Counted from the first letter of the stretch, positions 1 to 7,852 are shown. The stretch: DNA of 11,657 nt from an uncultured Eubacteriales bacterium (GCA_934256695.1 CAKQPE010000055.1:1-11657), one strand, 5' to 3'. Notes: a model not told the origin generated them from the letters alone. A program made the numbers and translations.

Positions 1-753
1 GTTATAAACAGTATTTCCAAATGTTTCATTTTTTATTTTTTTACAGCTGCTTAAATTATCCAGCTGTTCCATTGTAAGCATACATTCTTCGTTTGAAGCA
101 ATAATTCCCTTGTCTTGCAATGAAATGATAATATGTCCGCTATAGTAACAGAGCATATCCTGAAATATTTCCTTCAGAGTAATATCATTTACACCGTCTT
201 TTACAGTATCCTGCAATGTATAAGAAATAACAGCACCCTTCTTATCTGTACGTGGTACAACTGCTATGTCAAAACTTCCGTCATCTGTTTCCGTTCTTGT
301 CATGTAAACCTTCTTTGATGACGAAATTATCTGTTGTATACATTCTTCCTGCAAAATATCTTTCCATACAGGTATAATTTCGTTTGGCAAAACAATCTGT
401 AAATCTGTATCCATTTTTTCATCAAGAACTATGATTCCTGTAATATTCTGTTCTGATATATAATCACTTAAAGCCTCTCTGCTGCCTTTCTCCTTAACTG
501 CTAAATTACGAGATGCTTCTATTGTTTTATCCACCAATCGCATAAGACTTTTTGTTCTGTCGTTAATTTGATAATTTTCATATGCTATAATCTTACCCTG
601 TGCATATTTTTCTGTTTTTTCAAATGTTTTTTCTGCATTTTTAAGACCCCTCTGGGCAAAAATTAAGTATGTGCCTGCAATACTCAATATAAGTAATACT
701 ATACAAAGGGTAAACAGGAGTATTCTTTTGTACTTCCTGTCTAATCTCTCCAT
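1..753 (-). CDS. Membrane-anchored extracytoplasmic sensor protein, probably a sensor kinase (3' end outside window)
   Basis: An open frame of 251 codons begins at ATG 753-751 and runs off the left edge with no stop. The start is supported by GGAGG at 761-765, inside the end of the upstream gene; only two bases separate that gene's stop from this ATG, so the pair is surely co-transcribed. The protein begins with a basic stretch (MERLDRKYKR), then one hydrophobic segment at about residues 11-33, then a Lys/Glu-rich helical stretch (about 37-60, coiled-coil-like) and a mixed alpha/beta region that looks extracytoplasmic. No second membrane segment appears by residue 251, so the sensor domain exceeds 210 residues. 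This layout, directly behind a solute-binding lipoprotein, fits the N-terminal half of a sensor histidine kinase or a hybrid or GGDEF-type sensor. No kinase motif is in view, so the catalytic class is inference; a chemoreceptor remains possible. Confidence 0.7.
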   Translation of the reverse strand, partial: MERLDRKYKRILLFTLCIVLLILSIAGTYLIFAQRGLKNAEKTFEKTEKYAQGKIIAYENYQINDRTKSLMRLVDKTIEASRNLAVKEKGSREALSDYISEQNITGIIVLDEKMDTDLQIVLPNEIIPVWKDILQEECIQQIISSSKKVYMTRTETDDGSFDIAVVPRTDKKGAVISYTLQDTVKDGVNDITLKEIFQDMLCYYSGHIIISLQDKGIIASNEECMLTMEQLDNLSSCKKIKNETFGNTVYN

Positions 754-755
754 TT

Positions 756-1565
756 TTATTCCTCCAGTACCTGTTTAGGATCTAAATCATACTTTTTTAT
801 GATTTCAGACAATGTTCCGTCATTTTTCATTTCCAATAGTGTTTCATTGAGTTTTTTTACAAATTCCGTATCATAATTATTTGAAAACGCCACTCCGAGT
901 TTTGAAATAAAAATGCTTTCATCTATTATTCTGTATTCTTCCGGTGCTGTATTCACAAGTGCCTTTAACGCACTTTCATGTCCAGCTATAGCATCTACAT
1001 AGTTTTTACGCAAAGCCGCACAAACCTCATCCATACTTGAAAAAGCATATACTGTTTTTACATCGGGAACTTCTTTATCATCGCTGTTAAGAAAATATTC
1101 CTCAGCCTTTCCCGTTTCCTGTACTGCAATCTTTTTTCCGCTTAAATCACTTATACTGTTAATTTTGCTTCCGTTTCGTACACAAACCATCTGACGGCTA
1201 TACATATACGGGCCTGCCCATTGGTATTCGTTTTCTCTGTCATTCATGCTAAAACAGCCCCAAAGGCAGTCTATTTCTTTTTTATCAAGGTAATCTTTTT
1301 TATTTTCCCATGCAATAAATTTAAATTTAGGCTGATAGCCCATTCGTTTAAAAGCCTCTTTCGCTATATCAACATCAATTCCTACAGGCTTTCCTTCCGA
1401 ATCACGATAAACATATGGTTCGAATAAATCACTGCCAACAACTATTTTGGGATATGTTGATTCATCATCTGTTTTGCCGCTTGACTTATCAAAACAGCCT
1501 GTCATTGCCAAAGCCGAAATAACTGCCATAATCAATAATAAAACTCTTTTTGCTGTTTTAATCAT
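756..1565 (-). CDS. Solute-binding lipoprotein, amino-acid type (SBP family 3, PF00497)
   Basis: A 269-residue protein of the usual length for family-3 periplasmic binding proteins. It starts with a lipoprotein signal: a basic N-terminus, a hydrophobic core at residues 8-20, and a lipobox-like LAMTGC with the lipidated cysteine at residue 24. It would therefore be tethered to the outer face of the membrane. From about residue 40 the binding fold is clear: a first strand ending in FEPYVYRD, the GKPVGIDVDIAKEAF motif that opens lobe 1, the crossover region DRENEYQWAGPYMYSRQ (about 109-125), and the lobe-2 segment ISDLSGKKIAVQETG. The family binds polar amino acids or similar small solutes; the ligand cannot be read off here. 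AAAGGAA upstream of the ATG is a modest ribosome binding site. There is no permease or ATP-binding gene next to it. The next gene, two bases away, is a membrane sensor, so a role as sensing partner is inferred. Confidence 0.9.
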   Translation of the reverse strand: MIKTAKRVLLLIMAVISALAMTGCFDKSSGKTDDESTYPKIVVGSDLFEPYVYRDSEGKPVGIDVDIAKEAFKRMGYQPKFKFIAWENKKDYLDKKEIDCLWGCFSMNDRENEYQWAGPYMYSRQMVCVRNGSKINSISDLSGKKIAVQETGKAEEYFLNSDDKEVPDVKTVYAFSSMDEVCAALRKNYVDAIAGHESALKALVNTAPEEYRIIDESIFISKLGVAFSNNYDTEFVKKLNETLLEMKNDGTLSEIIKKYDLDPKQVLEE

Positions 1566-1694
1566 ATATAAAAGTTCCTTTACAATATATTTGCTTATTT
1601 ATCTATATATCAAAGCTGCCGCATAAAAAAATAAGCCCTCGGAAAGTCTCATTTTTTCAAAAAAACCGCTATTTAATATAATTTTATTACTTTT
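1566..1694 (-). other. Leader of the lipoprotein operon, no recognised element
   Basis: About 120 bases of 5' untranslated RNA are predicted between the transcription start near 1688 and the ATG at 1565. The sequence is AT-rich, with a short G/C-richer island around 1612-1650. I compared it by eye with common riboswitch signatures (GEMM, T-box, SAM, lysine, glycine) and found no convincing match, and no terminator hairpin with a T-run. Confidence 0.4.
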
Positions 1695-1723
1695 ATTATA
1701 TGTCAGTCAACCTTTTTTGACAA
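1695..1723 (-). promoter_or_regulatory. Sigma-A promoter of the lipoprotein/sensor operon
   Basis: On the minus strand the -35 box TTGTCA (1723-1718) and a perfect -10 box TATAAT (1700-1695) are separated by 17 bases. Transcription should start near 1688. It sits just past the terminator of the upstream large gene, so the operon has its own promoter. Confidence 0.8.
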
Positions 1724-1763
1724 ATTTTTATATAATTCATTTTTTAAACTTATATATTTTTGC

Positions 1764-1796
1764 AAAAAACAACACCCGCCTTTTTGGCAGGTGTTG
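1764..1796 (-). terminator. Intrinsic terminator of the large surface-protein gene
   Basis: On the minus strand CAACACCTGCC (1796-1786), an AAAAA loop and GGCGGGTGTTG (1780-1770) form an 11-bp stem with one G-U pair, followed at once by six T (1769-1764). It starts 13 bases after the stop codon of the 1911-residue gene. Confidence 0.95.
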
Positions 1797-1809
1797 AAAA
1801 ATCAAGTTT

Positions 1810-4800
1810 TTATTTTTTTGTTACAGTAACTGTTTTTGTTTCATCGTTCCACTGAACCTCTGCACCGAGTTCATCAGCTACAAATCTGATTGGTACATAT
1901 GTACGGTCATTAATGATTGCAGGAGCAACACCGTATTTTTCAAGTATTACGCCTATTGTCATCTTAATTTCTTTTCCGTCAATGTTAAGTGTTACTGTCT
2001 TTGTTGCATCGTCCCAATCTACTGTTCCGCCGAGAGTTTCTGTTATAACTCTGATTGGTACTAAAGTTCTGTTGTTTCTTATAACAGGAGCAACATCGTT
2101 TGTAATTGTCTTTTCGTTTACAGATACGTCTTTGCTGCCAATCTGCATTGTAATTACAGTAGGTTCTTTTTCAGCATCATTGCCTGCTGTTTCTTTAAAA
2201 TCGGCATTTACATCAACGCCTGTTGACGGCATAGTAAATGTATATGTGCCATTGCCATTATCTTTTACTTCAATTTCTTTGCCGTTCTTGTCTGTTACAG
2301 TAACCTTTTCTGTTTCATATCCTTCATTAGGAGTAACTGTTATTGTAACTTTGCTTCCCTTTGAAGCTGAATCCTTATCAAGCTTGATTGAACCGTTTTC
2401 TGTTTCCTTATCAGCTGTTATTTCGTTCTTGCTTGATAATGAAGAACTGCTGCCTGATGAAGATGAACCGCCTGTGTATGAAGGGTCTCCGCCGTCAGAT
2501 GATTTCTTCTTCCAGCCTGCATAAACTGTTGTATCTTCTTCTATAGCCTGTGAGAAATCAAACTTTGTTGTAAGGTTTTCATCTGCAAACCAGCCAAGGA
2601 ATCTGAAACCTGTTCTTCCCGGATCGGCAGGTTTTTCTGCTGTCTTGCCATGTTTTATTGTCTGTACAGAAGCTTCTGAACCGTCTTTTAAGTCAAATGC
2701 TACATTGTGTTCATCTAAATCATAGTAAACTTTGAGTGTAAGTATATTAACTTTTGCGTTTTCGCCTTCACCTTCAACTTTAGGCTTTATTACTGTACCG
2801 CTTAATTTTGATTTTTCTTTATTTAATACATAGTGGTCATAGTCTTTTTCTTCTGCTGTTACTTCTGAACCAAGCTCTGCTGATTTTCTTGTGCAGTCAG
2901 CGTCAACTTTTTCGTATGTTCCGTCAAGATTTTCTTTGTAGTATTCTACATCATAAACAGCATTTATTGTAGGCTTTGTAATTTTTATAGAAGACCATGT
3001 AACTGTTGCTGTTACTGTGTCATATCCGAATGATACAGGTATTGAAGCTGTATATGTTGTTACATCTCTGTCACTTGTGTCTTTGCTTGTTGATGTATCT
3101 ACTGTAACATCTCCTACCTCTAATTCAGTATATGCTGCTTTTAATTCAGTAAGAATATTTTCAGCCATTGTTTTTATAACTATCGGATATTCATCTGCTG
3201 TTTTGCCTTTAACAATTTTTGCAACATAATTTTCTTCTGATGCAACTTTTGTATCAATAGCATTTTTAGCTGTTGTTGCAGGGCTTACTGCACCGTATTT
3301 TGCTGATAAATCAGTTACTTTGTATGGATCTGTCTTAGCTGCTTTATAGGAATCTTTAACAATATTTACATATTCTGTTGGGAGTTTGCCTATTCTTGTA
3401 TCATGTGAATAAATATCACTAATATTTGTCTCTTTTGAAATATTAGCATCTGTATCACCACTATACATATAATCTGTTATTTTTTCTCCCATTGTATAGC
3501 CTACAAGGAAACGTCCAAGGACAGCACTCATATGTGTTCCATCTCTCTGTAATCCATCATCTGTATCATTTGTATACAATGACGAAACATTCTTGCCGTC
3601 AATATTGTTTGTACCGTCAATAAGATTTACCTTTGCATAACCGTCACTTGTAGTTCCGATTTTATCAGTAGTGTAATTATATTTAATCTTATCTAAATAT
3701 GTAGTTCTTGCATTTTCTACAGCAGTTCCGACATGAATTATAAAATCAACATTTTTATTCTTTTCTACTGTATTTCTCATTGTTTCCCAGTACTTGGCAA
3801 GTCTGTCATTTACAGTTTCGAAATTTCTTCTCCATGTCATGTAATATCCTATTTCGACAGTAGGATCTAAATCCTTAATATAGTTTGTAAGATATGTAAG
3901 GTTTGAACCGAAGTTTTTATTGTATGTACTGCCATACATCTGTTCAACATCGTGTCCCTGAATAATAACCATATCCCAATCTTCATCGGACATTGCATCT
4001 AATATCTTCTTTTCGCCATATCCTGTCCAAAGGACCTTGTCATCTACACTCTTGTTGTAATACAGTTTATTATCTCCGATTTCCTCCTCAGTAGCTCTCT
4101 CACTTTCAGTGTCTAAGGTGCTATTACCATATTTAGTTGAATAATTAGATTCTTGTCTTGCACAGTTAGCATAATAAGCAACTGTTTTTCCACCACTGTA
4201 AAGATGTCCGAGTTTTACTGAATCTTCAGGATAGTTATACTGGTCAAATACATATCTTATATATTCTCTTGCATCTTCTGTATAACTGTTTCCGATAAAG
4301 AGTACATTTGCTGTAACCATTTCTTCAAATGGATTACCGTTTGCCTTAGCAAAATTTTTAGCCTCTGAATTTCTCTTGGCTATGATTTTTACAGTTTTTG
4401 GCATTGCATTAGATGCTATTTTTTCAACACTTCTCGCAATAGTTATTGTTTTAAGGTTTCTCAAACCGTCAAATGACTTTGCACCTATTCCTGTTACACC
4501 TTTCTCGATTTCAACATTTTCAATATCCATATCTTTCCAAGGTGCCGGCATTTCATCTGTAAAATCTCCTATTTCGCCTTTTCCGCTTATAGTAAGGGTT
4601 TTATTTTCATCATCATATGACCATTCTAATCCATTAAGCAAACTTGCATAAGCATCCAAATCTACAAATTTAATTTCAACATTTCCATCTATAGATTTTA
4701 TAAACTTATTATTAAATTCTATAAATCTATATAACTTTGTTGTTTCTTTCTTTGTTTCATCTGTATACTTATATCCGTATACTGTAAGATTGTGTGGTAT

Positions 4801-7545
4801 ACGACTTAAAGGAGAACTGTCTGGGCTTGAGCACCAATAATCTTCAGGAACATTTATATTTCTGTTCTTTACTGTAAGTGTTTTCAAATTCATACAACCG
4901 CTGAATGAAACTGCATTCATAGTTGTTACATTTTCTCCTAATGTAACATTTGTGAGTGCTGTATTTGCAAAACAACCGCCACCTAATGTTGTAAAGCTGT
5001 CAGGTATAACGACTTCTTTAAGATTTGGAAGTTCTCCAAGTATCTTAGAAGGCGAGCCACTTCCTGTTATTCCTTCAGAAATAACCATTTTAGTTATATC
5101 TTTTTGATGTTTTTCGAGCCAAGGAATATTTTCAATCGTAAGTGTACTTTCAACTGTTCCTTTTCCTGTAAGTGTAAGAACTCCTTCATTATAGTTCCAG
5201 TATATTTCACTGCCTTCAAGATTTCCGTTATTTTCGTCTCCTAAATCAACAAATTTAATATTTGCACCTAAAGTAGTATTATTATACTGAATAAATTTGT
5301 ATAATTTAGTCTCAGTTGTATTTTTGTCATCTGTATATCTGTAACCATATACTGTAAGATCTCCAGGTATACGAGCCAAAGGATTTTTGTCTGGATCTGA
5401 ACACCAAGGACCTTGTTCATTAACATTTAAATTTCTGTTCTTTACTACAAGTCTATTTAAGCTCATACAGCCGCTGAAGGAAACCGAATCCATAGACGTT
5501 ACATTCTCTCCTAATGTAACATCAGTAAGAGCTGTATTTGCAAAACAACCACTACCTAATGTTGTAAAGCTGTCAGGTATAACAACTTCTTTAAGTTTAG
5601 GAAGGTCTCCAAGTATTTTTGCAACACCTGCTGTTCCTGTTATTCCTTCATTTATTACTATCTTAGTTATATTGTTTGTATAGTCTTTCCATGGCTTTTC
5701 TTCACCGGAATTAATTGTTATCTTTCCAGTACCTGTTAATGTAAGCACACCGTCATCGTATTTCCAATATACACCAGAAGTGCCTACCTGACTTCCTGTA
5801 TCATCATATGCGGCAAATGTTATACCATTTTTTGTTACATAATCATAAAGTGCTGTTGTTTCTTTCTTTGTATCGTCTTTATATTTATATCCGTAAACAA
5901 TAAGATTGCTCTGTGTTGTATTTACACCGCTTTCCCATTTTCCAGTATTTGGATCAGGTACTTCAATATTCCTGTTTTCAAAATATAAACTTTTAAGATT
6001 TTTACATCTTGTAAAAGCAACATCACTTAATTTTGTTACTGTTAAAGGTATTGTAAGTGTTTCAAATCCACAGCCGGCAAAAGCTCCGCTTCCTATTGTT
6101 GTAAAACTGCTCGGGAAACTTACTTCTTTTAAATTAGATATATCTGCAAACGATTTAACTGCTTCTGTAGATGTAATTCCTTCATCTATTACAAGTTTCT
6201 TTATGTCATTTATATGGTTTTGCCACGGTGCTACACCAGATTTTCCATCAGGTCCGATCTGATTACTTAAAGAAGGCACCTGACCCTCTCCAAAAACAGT
6301 AAGTGTTTTTGATGAATCATCATAACTCCAATATGTATCTGATTCACCTATTCTTCCTGAATTCTCTCCGTCATATGCAATAAAATTTATTTTATTTATA
6401 CTGTTTTCATTATCATTGTTGTATTTTACATATTTATAAAAATCTGTTTCAGTTGTTTTACTGTCATCTGTATACTGATAACCGTATACTGTAAGATTTT
6501 CCGGAAGCTTAAATGTAGCATCGGCTGAAGTACTCCACTTATCATTAACAGGTGATGACATTGTTCTGTTCTTAATATATAACTTTTCAAGTCCTGTGCA
6601 ATTACTGAATACAACACTTGACATAGTTGTTACACTTTCAGGTATTGTAACTGATTTTAATTTTGGACAGGTTGCAAATGATCCTGTACCTATGTATTCA
6701 AGAGTATCAGGGAGTTCAAGTTCTGTTAAATTAGGAAGGTCTGAAAAACATTTTAAATTTTCAATTCTTGTTATTCCATCTTTAATTACTATTTTTGTGA
6801 TATTTTGTCTGTCATTATACCAAGGTCTACTTGTATTATCACCATTAGGTGTTGCTATTTCACCACTGCCTTTTACTGTAAAGACACCATCTTCTAATTT
6901 CCATTTTACAGTTTCACTGTCAAAAAGCGGTTGGAATCCCTCTGCATCAACAGTAGTATTAGTAGTATCTAACACACTTACTTCTGTTGTTGCATTAATC
7001 ATTTCCGCAACAGACTCTGTAATGATTCCGTCTGCCACTGCCTTTTCTGTTAAAGCCTTTACAGCTTCGCTGTCTTCTGCCGCTTCTATTTCGGCAAGTA
7101 AAGATGAAATTTCTTCCGGTTCTTCGCTTTCTTCTGTTTCTTCGCAATCTGCACAGCTTCTTACGAAGTTTCCGCTTTCTTCGTCATAGTCCCATGCTCC
7201 GAAATTATGTTCAACAGCCGCATTTTTGTCTGTTACTTCTGCTACAGGTTCTTTCTTTGTAGGTTTTTCCGCAACTGCTTCTTTTTCTTCTTTAACAGGT
7301 TCTTTTTCGTCCTTTTCTTCAACCTGTTCTTCTTCCACGGCAGGTTCTTCTTTAACCTCTTTATTTACTTCTTCCTCTACTTCATCAACTACAGGTGCTT
7401 CTTCTGTTTTGCCCTCTGCTGTATCTCCGTTCGGAACTTCGCCTTGGACAATTTGTTTATCGGAAACATTTTCAGCCATAACAGGTACAACCATACTGGC
7501 TGCTAATGTAAGAGCTATTGCCTTTGCATAAAACTGTTTTTTCAT
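1810..7545 (-). CDS. Giant secreted BspA-like leucine-rich-repeat / DUF4886 (SGNH-fold) surface protein
   Basis: A 1911-residue protein with a Sec signal peptide (1-24, predicted cut after PVMA). It continues with a Glu/Lys/Val-rich linker (about 25-110); a HNFGAWDYD...CADC motif (about 112-134); four tandem BspA-type LRR blocks opening at W215, W406, W594 and W783, plus a partial fifth at W975; and a DUF4886 SGNH hydrolase-like domain (about 1077-1355). That domain shows GNSYTEDA (Ser1087), SGG (1117-1119), WDMVIIQ (1190-1196) and DGTHMS (Asp1335, His1338), so catalytic residues look intact. Then come a helical linker, a MucBP-like segment (about 1530-1610), an InlB/Flg_new repeat ending in AGWKKK (about 1611-1679), a Ser/Gly linker, a divergent InlB repeat (about 1711-1784) and a copper-amine-oxidase-N domain (about 1797-1911). 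No LPXTG or SLH motif is seen. GGGAGG at 7553-7558 fixes the start. The likely role is cell-surface binding plus carbohydrate-ester removal; the substrate is unknown. Expression is probably under the c-di-GMP riboswitch upstream. Confidence 0.93.
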   Translation of the reverse strand: MKKQFYAKAIALTLAASMVVPVMAENVSDKQIVQGEVPNGDTAEGKTEEAPVVDEVEEEVNKEVKEEPAVEEEQVEEKDEKEPVKEEKEAVAEKPTKKEPVAEVTDKNAAVEHNFGAWDYDEESGNFVRSCADCEETEESEEPEEISSLLAEIEAAEDSEAVKALTEKAVADGIITESVAEMINATTEVSVLDTTNTTVDAEGFQPLFDSETVKWKLEDGVFTVKGSGEIATPNGDNTSRPWYNDRQNITKIVIKDGITRIENLKCFSDLPNLTELELPDTLEYIGTGSFATCPKLKSVTIPESVTTMSSVVFSNCTGLEKLYIKNRTMSSPVNDKWSTSADATFKLPENLTVYGYQYTDDSKTTETDFYKYVKYNNDNENSINKINFIAYDGENSGRIGESDTYWSYDDSSKTLTVFGEGQVPSLSNQIGPDGKSGVAPWQNHINDIKKLVIDEGITSTEAVKSFADISNLKEVSFPSSFTTIGSGAFAGCGFETLTIPLTVTKLSDVAFTRCKNLKSLYFENRNIEVPDPNTGKWESGVNTTQSNLIVYGYKYKDDTKKETTALYDYVTKNGITFAAYDDTGSQVGTSGVYWKYDDGVLTLTGTGKITINSGEEKPWKDYTNNITKIVINEGITGTAGVAKILGDLPKLKEVVIPDSFTTLGSGCFANTALTDVTLGENVTSMDSVSFSGCMSLNRLVVKNRNLNVNEQGPWCSDPDKNPLARIPGDLTVYGYRYTDDKNTTETKLYKFIQYNNTTLGANIKFVDLGDENNGNLEGSEIYWNYNEGVLTLTGKGTVESTLTIENIPWLEKHQKDITKMVISEGITGSGSPSKILGELPNLKEVVIPDSFTTLGGGCFANTALTNVTLGENVTTMNAVSFSGCMNLKTLTVKNRNINVPEDYWCSSPDSSPLSRIPHNLTVYGYKYTDETKKETTKLYRFIEFNNKFIKSIDGNVEIKFVDLDAYASLLNGLEWSYDDENKTLTISGKGEIGDFTDEMPAPWKDMDIENVEIEKGVTGIGAKSFDGLRNLKTITIARSVEKIASNAMPKTVKIIAKRNSEAKNFAKANGNPFEEMVTANVLFIGNSYTEDAREYIRYVFDQYNYPEDSVKLGHLYSGGKTVAYYANCARQESNYSTKYGNSTLDTESERATEEEIGDNKLYYNKSVDDKVLWTGYGEKKILDAMSDEDWDMVIIQGHDVEQMYGSTYNKNFGSNLTYLTNYIKDLDPTVEIGYYMTWRRNFETVNDRLAKYWETMRNTVEKNKNVDFIIHVGTAVENARTTYLDKIKYNYTTDKIGTTSDGYAKVNLIDGTNNIDGKNVSSLYTNDTDDGLQRDGTHMSAVLGRFLVGYTMGEKITDYMYSGDTDANISKETNISDIYSHDTRIGKLPTEYVNIVKDSYKAAKTDPYKVTDLSAKYGAVSPATTAKNAIDTKVASEENYVAKIVKGKTADEYPIVIKTMAENILTELKAAYTELEVGDVTVDTSTSKDTSDRDVTTYTASIPVSFGYDTVTATVTWSSIKITKPTINAVYDVEYYKENLDGTYEKVDADCTRKSAELGSEVTAEEKDYDHYVLNKEKSKLSGTVIKPKVEGEGENAKVNILTLKVYYDLDEHNVAFDLKDGSEASVQTIKHGKTAEKPADPGRTGFRFLGWFADENLTTKFDFSQAIEEDTTVYAGWKKKSSDGGDPSYTGGSSSSGSSSSLSSKNEITADKETENGSIKLDKDSASKGSKVTITVTPNEGYETEKVTVTDKNGKEIEVKDNGNGTYTFTMPSTGVDVNADFKETAGNDAEKEPTVITMQIGSKDVSVNEKTITNDVAPVIRNNRTLVPIRVITETLGGTVDWDDATKTVTLNIDGKEIKMTIGVILEKYGVAPAIINDRTYVPIRFVADELGAEVQWNDETKTVTVTKK
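4330..6903 (-). repeat. Tandem ~570-base repeats encoding the LRR blocks (four units plus a partial fifth)
   Basis: Units open at the conserved Trp codons at 6903, 6330, 5766, 5199 and 4623, giving periods of 573, 564, 567 and 576 bases. Each complete unit encodes a W-x-Y-D-D beta-hairpin, a PW turn, several LRR_5 strands (consensus L..V.IP.S.T.L...F) and a closing NLTVYGYxYTDD segment. Units 3 and 4 are closest: 4960-5025 and 5530-5595 are nearly identical at the DNA level, pointing to the most recent duplication. The fifth copy stops after about 95 residues and leads into the hydrolase domain. Confidence 0.9.
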
Positions 7546-7552
7546 ACCTTTT

Positions 7553-7558
7553 CCTCCC
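7553..7558 (-). promoter_or_regulatory. Strong ribosome binding site of the large gene
   Basis: GGGAGG lies seven bases upstream of the ATG at 7545 and is followed by AAAAGGT. It is near-perfect in sequence and spacing and fixes this ATG as the start. Confidence 0.9.
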
Positions 7559-7608
7559 TGATAAATTTATCTTTTTGTCATTTCCCACGATGTCTTTATA
7601 TACATACC

Positions 7609-7637
7609 GTTATATTTCACATCTGTTTTGTTCTCAA
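7609..7637 (-). promoter_or_regulatory. Possible second promoter downstream of the riboswitch terminator
   Basis: On the minus strand TTGAGA (7637-7632) and TATAAC (7614-7609) are spaced by 17 bases; each differs from the sigma-A consensus at one position. A start near 7602 would give a leader of about 57 bases lacking the riboswitch. This is a sequence match only; in AT-rich DNA such matches can occur by chance. Confidence 0.5.
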
Positions 7638-7719
7638 CACCTCCCTTAATTAATGTTAAGTTTTTACGGAAATATAACCGGCATACATCAAAATAAATTT
7701 TATTACCTTTATATATAAT

Positions 7720-7750
7720 AAAAAAAGCATTGCCTTTTTACAGCAATGCT
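7720..7750 (-). terminator. Intrinsic terminator, expression platform of the riboswitch
   Basis: On the minus strand AGCATTGC (7750-7743), a nine-base loop and GCAATGCT (7733-7726) make a perfect 8-bp stem followed by a run of T (7725-7720). It begins directly after the aptamer and lies before the large gene, the classic place for a transcription-control platform. Confidence 0.9.
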
Positions 7751-7755
7751 ATAAT

Positions 7756-7848
7756 ACATAACAAACGTGCAGCTGGCTATCATTTCAAAGACCCTATAGC
7801 TTTGCGTCATTGCCTTTCGACAATTTTGCCGTAAAATAAAATTTATAT
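7756..7848 (-). ncRNA. Cyclic di-GMP-I riboswitch (GEMM-I aptamer)
   Basis: The minus strand shows the GEMM-I landmarks in order. GGCAAA is at 7830-7825. Stem P2 is ATTGTC (7824-7819) / GGCAAT (7814-7809), capped by a GAAA tetraloop (7818-7815). The near-invariant GACGCAAAGC is at 7808-7799. Stem P3 is GCTAT (7800-7796) / ATAGC (7780-7776), with AGGGTC after its 5' strand, and the closing TAGCCAGCTGC follows. An AU-rich P1 can form between 7848-7843 and 7761-7756. Aligned from memory to the Vibrio Vc2 aptamer, the base equivalent to G20 is G (7830), which favours c-di-GMP over the A20-type cGAMP variant. The aptamer begins at the predicted transcription start and runs into a terminator, so it should control the 1911-residue surface protein. 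Confidence 0.93.
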
Positions 7849-7852
7849 GAAC

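Noticed and set aside
1913..2524. A 203-residue plus-strand frame rich in Ser, Val and Pro
   Set aside because: It lies wholly opposite the C-terminal domains of the large gene, whose domains are clearly recognisable on the minus strand. It shows no plausible ribosome binding site and looks like an antisense shadow.
4330..6903. CRISPR array or IS element as explanation of the regular repeats
   Set aside because: The ~570-base period is translated in one continuous frame with conserved LRR residues; there are no short repeats with unique spacers, no transposase and no terminal inverted repeats.
6596..7531. Three plus-strand frames opposite the N-terminal part of the large gene, two rich in Ser/Thr and one in Phe/Cys
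   Set aside because: They are the complement of Glu/Lys-rich codons (GAA/AAA read backwards gives TTC/TTT) in the acidic linker and of the first LRR block; composition alone explains them.
7638..7646. AGGGAGGTG on the minus strand as the ribosome binding site of a small leader peptide
   Set aside because: The nearest frames are a 6-codon TTG frame only two bases away and a 17-codon GTG frame 19 bases away; neither has good spacing. The site also lies directly upstream of a promoter-like -35 box.
7756..7848. Reading the aptamer as a cGAMP-specific GEMM-Ib variant
   Set aside because: The base aligned with Vc2 position 20 is G, whereas the cGAMP-selective variants carry A there. The alignment was done by eye, so this is a preference rather than proof.
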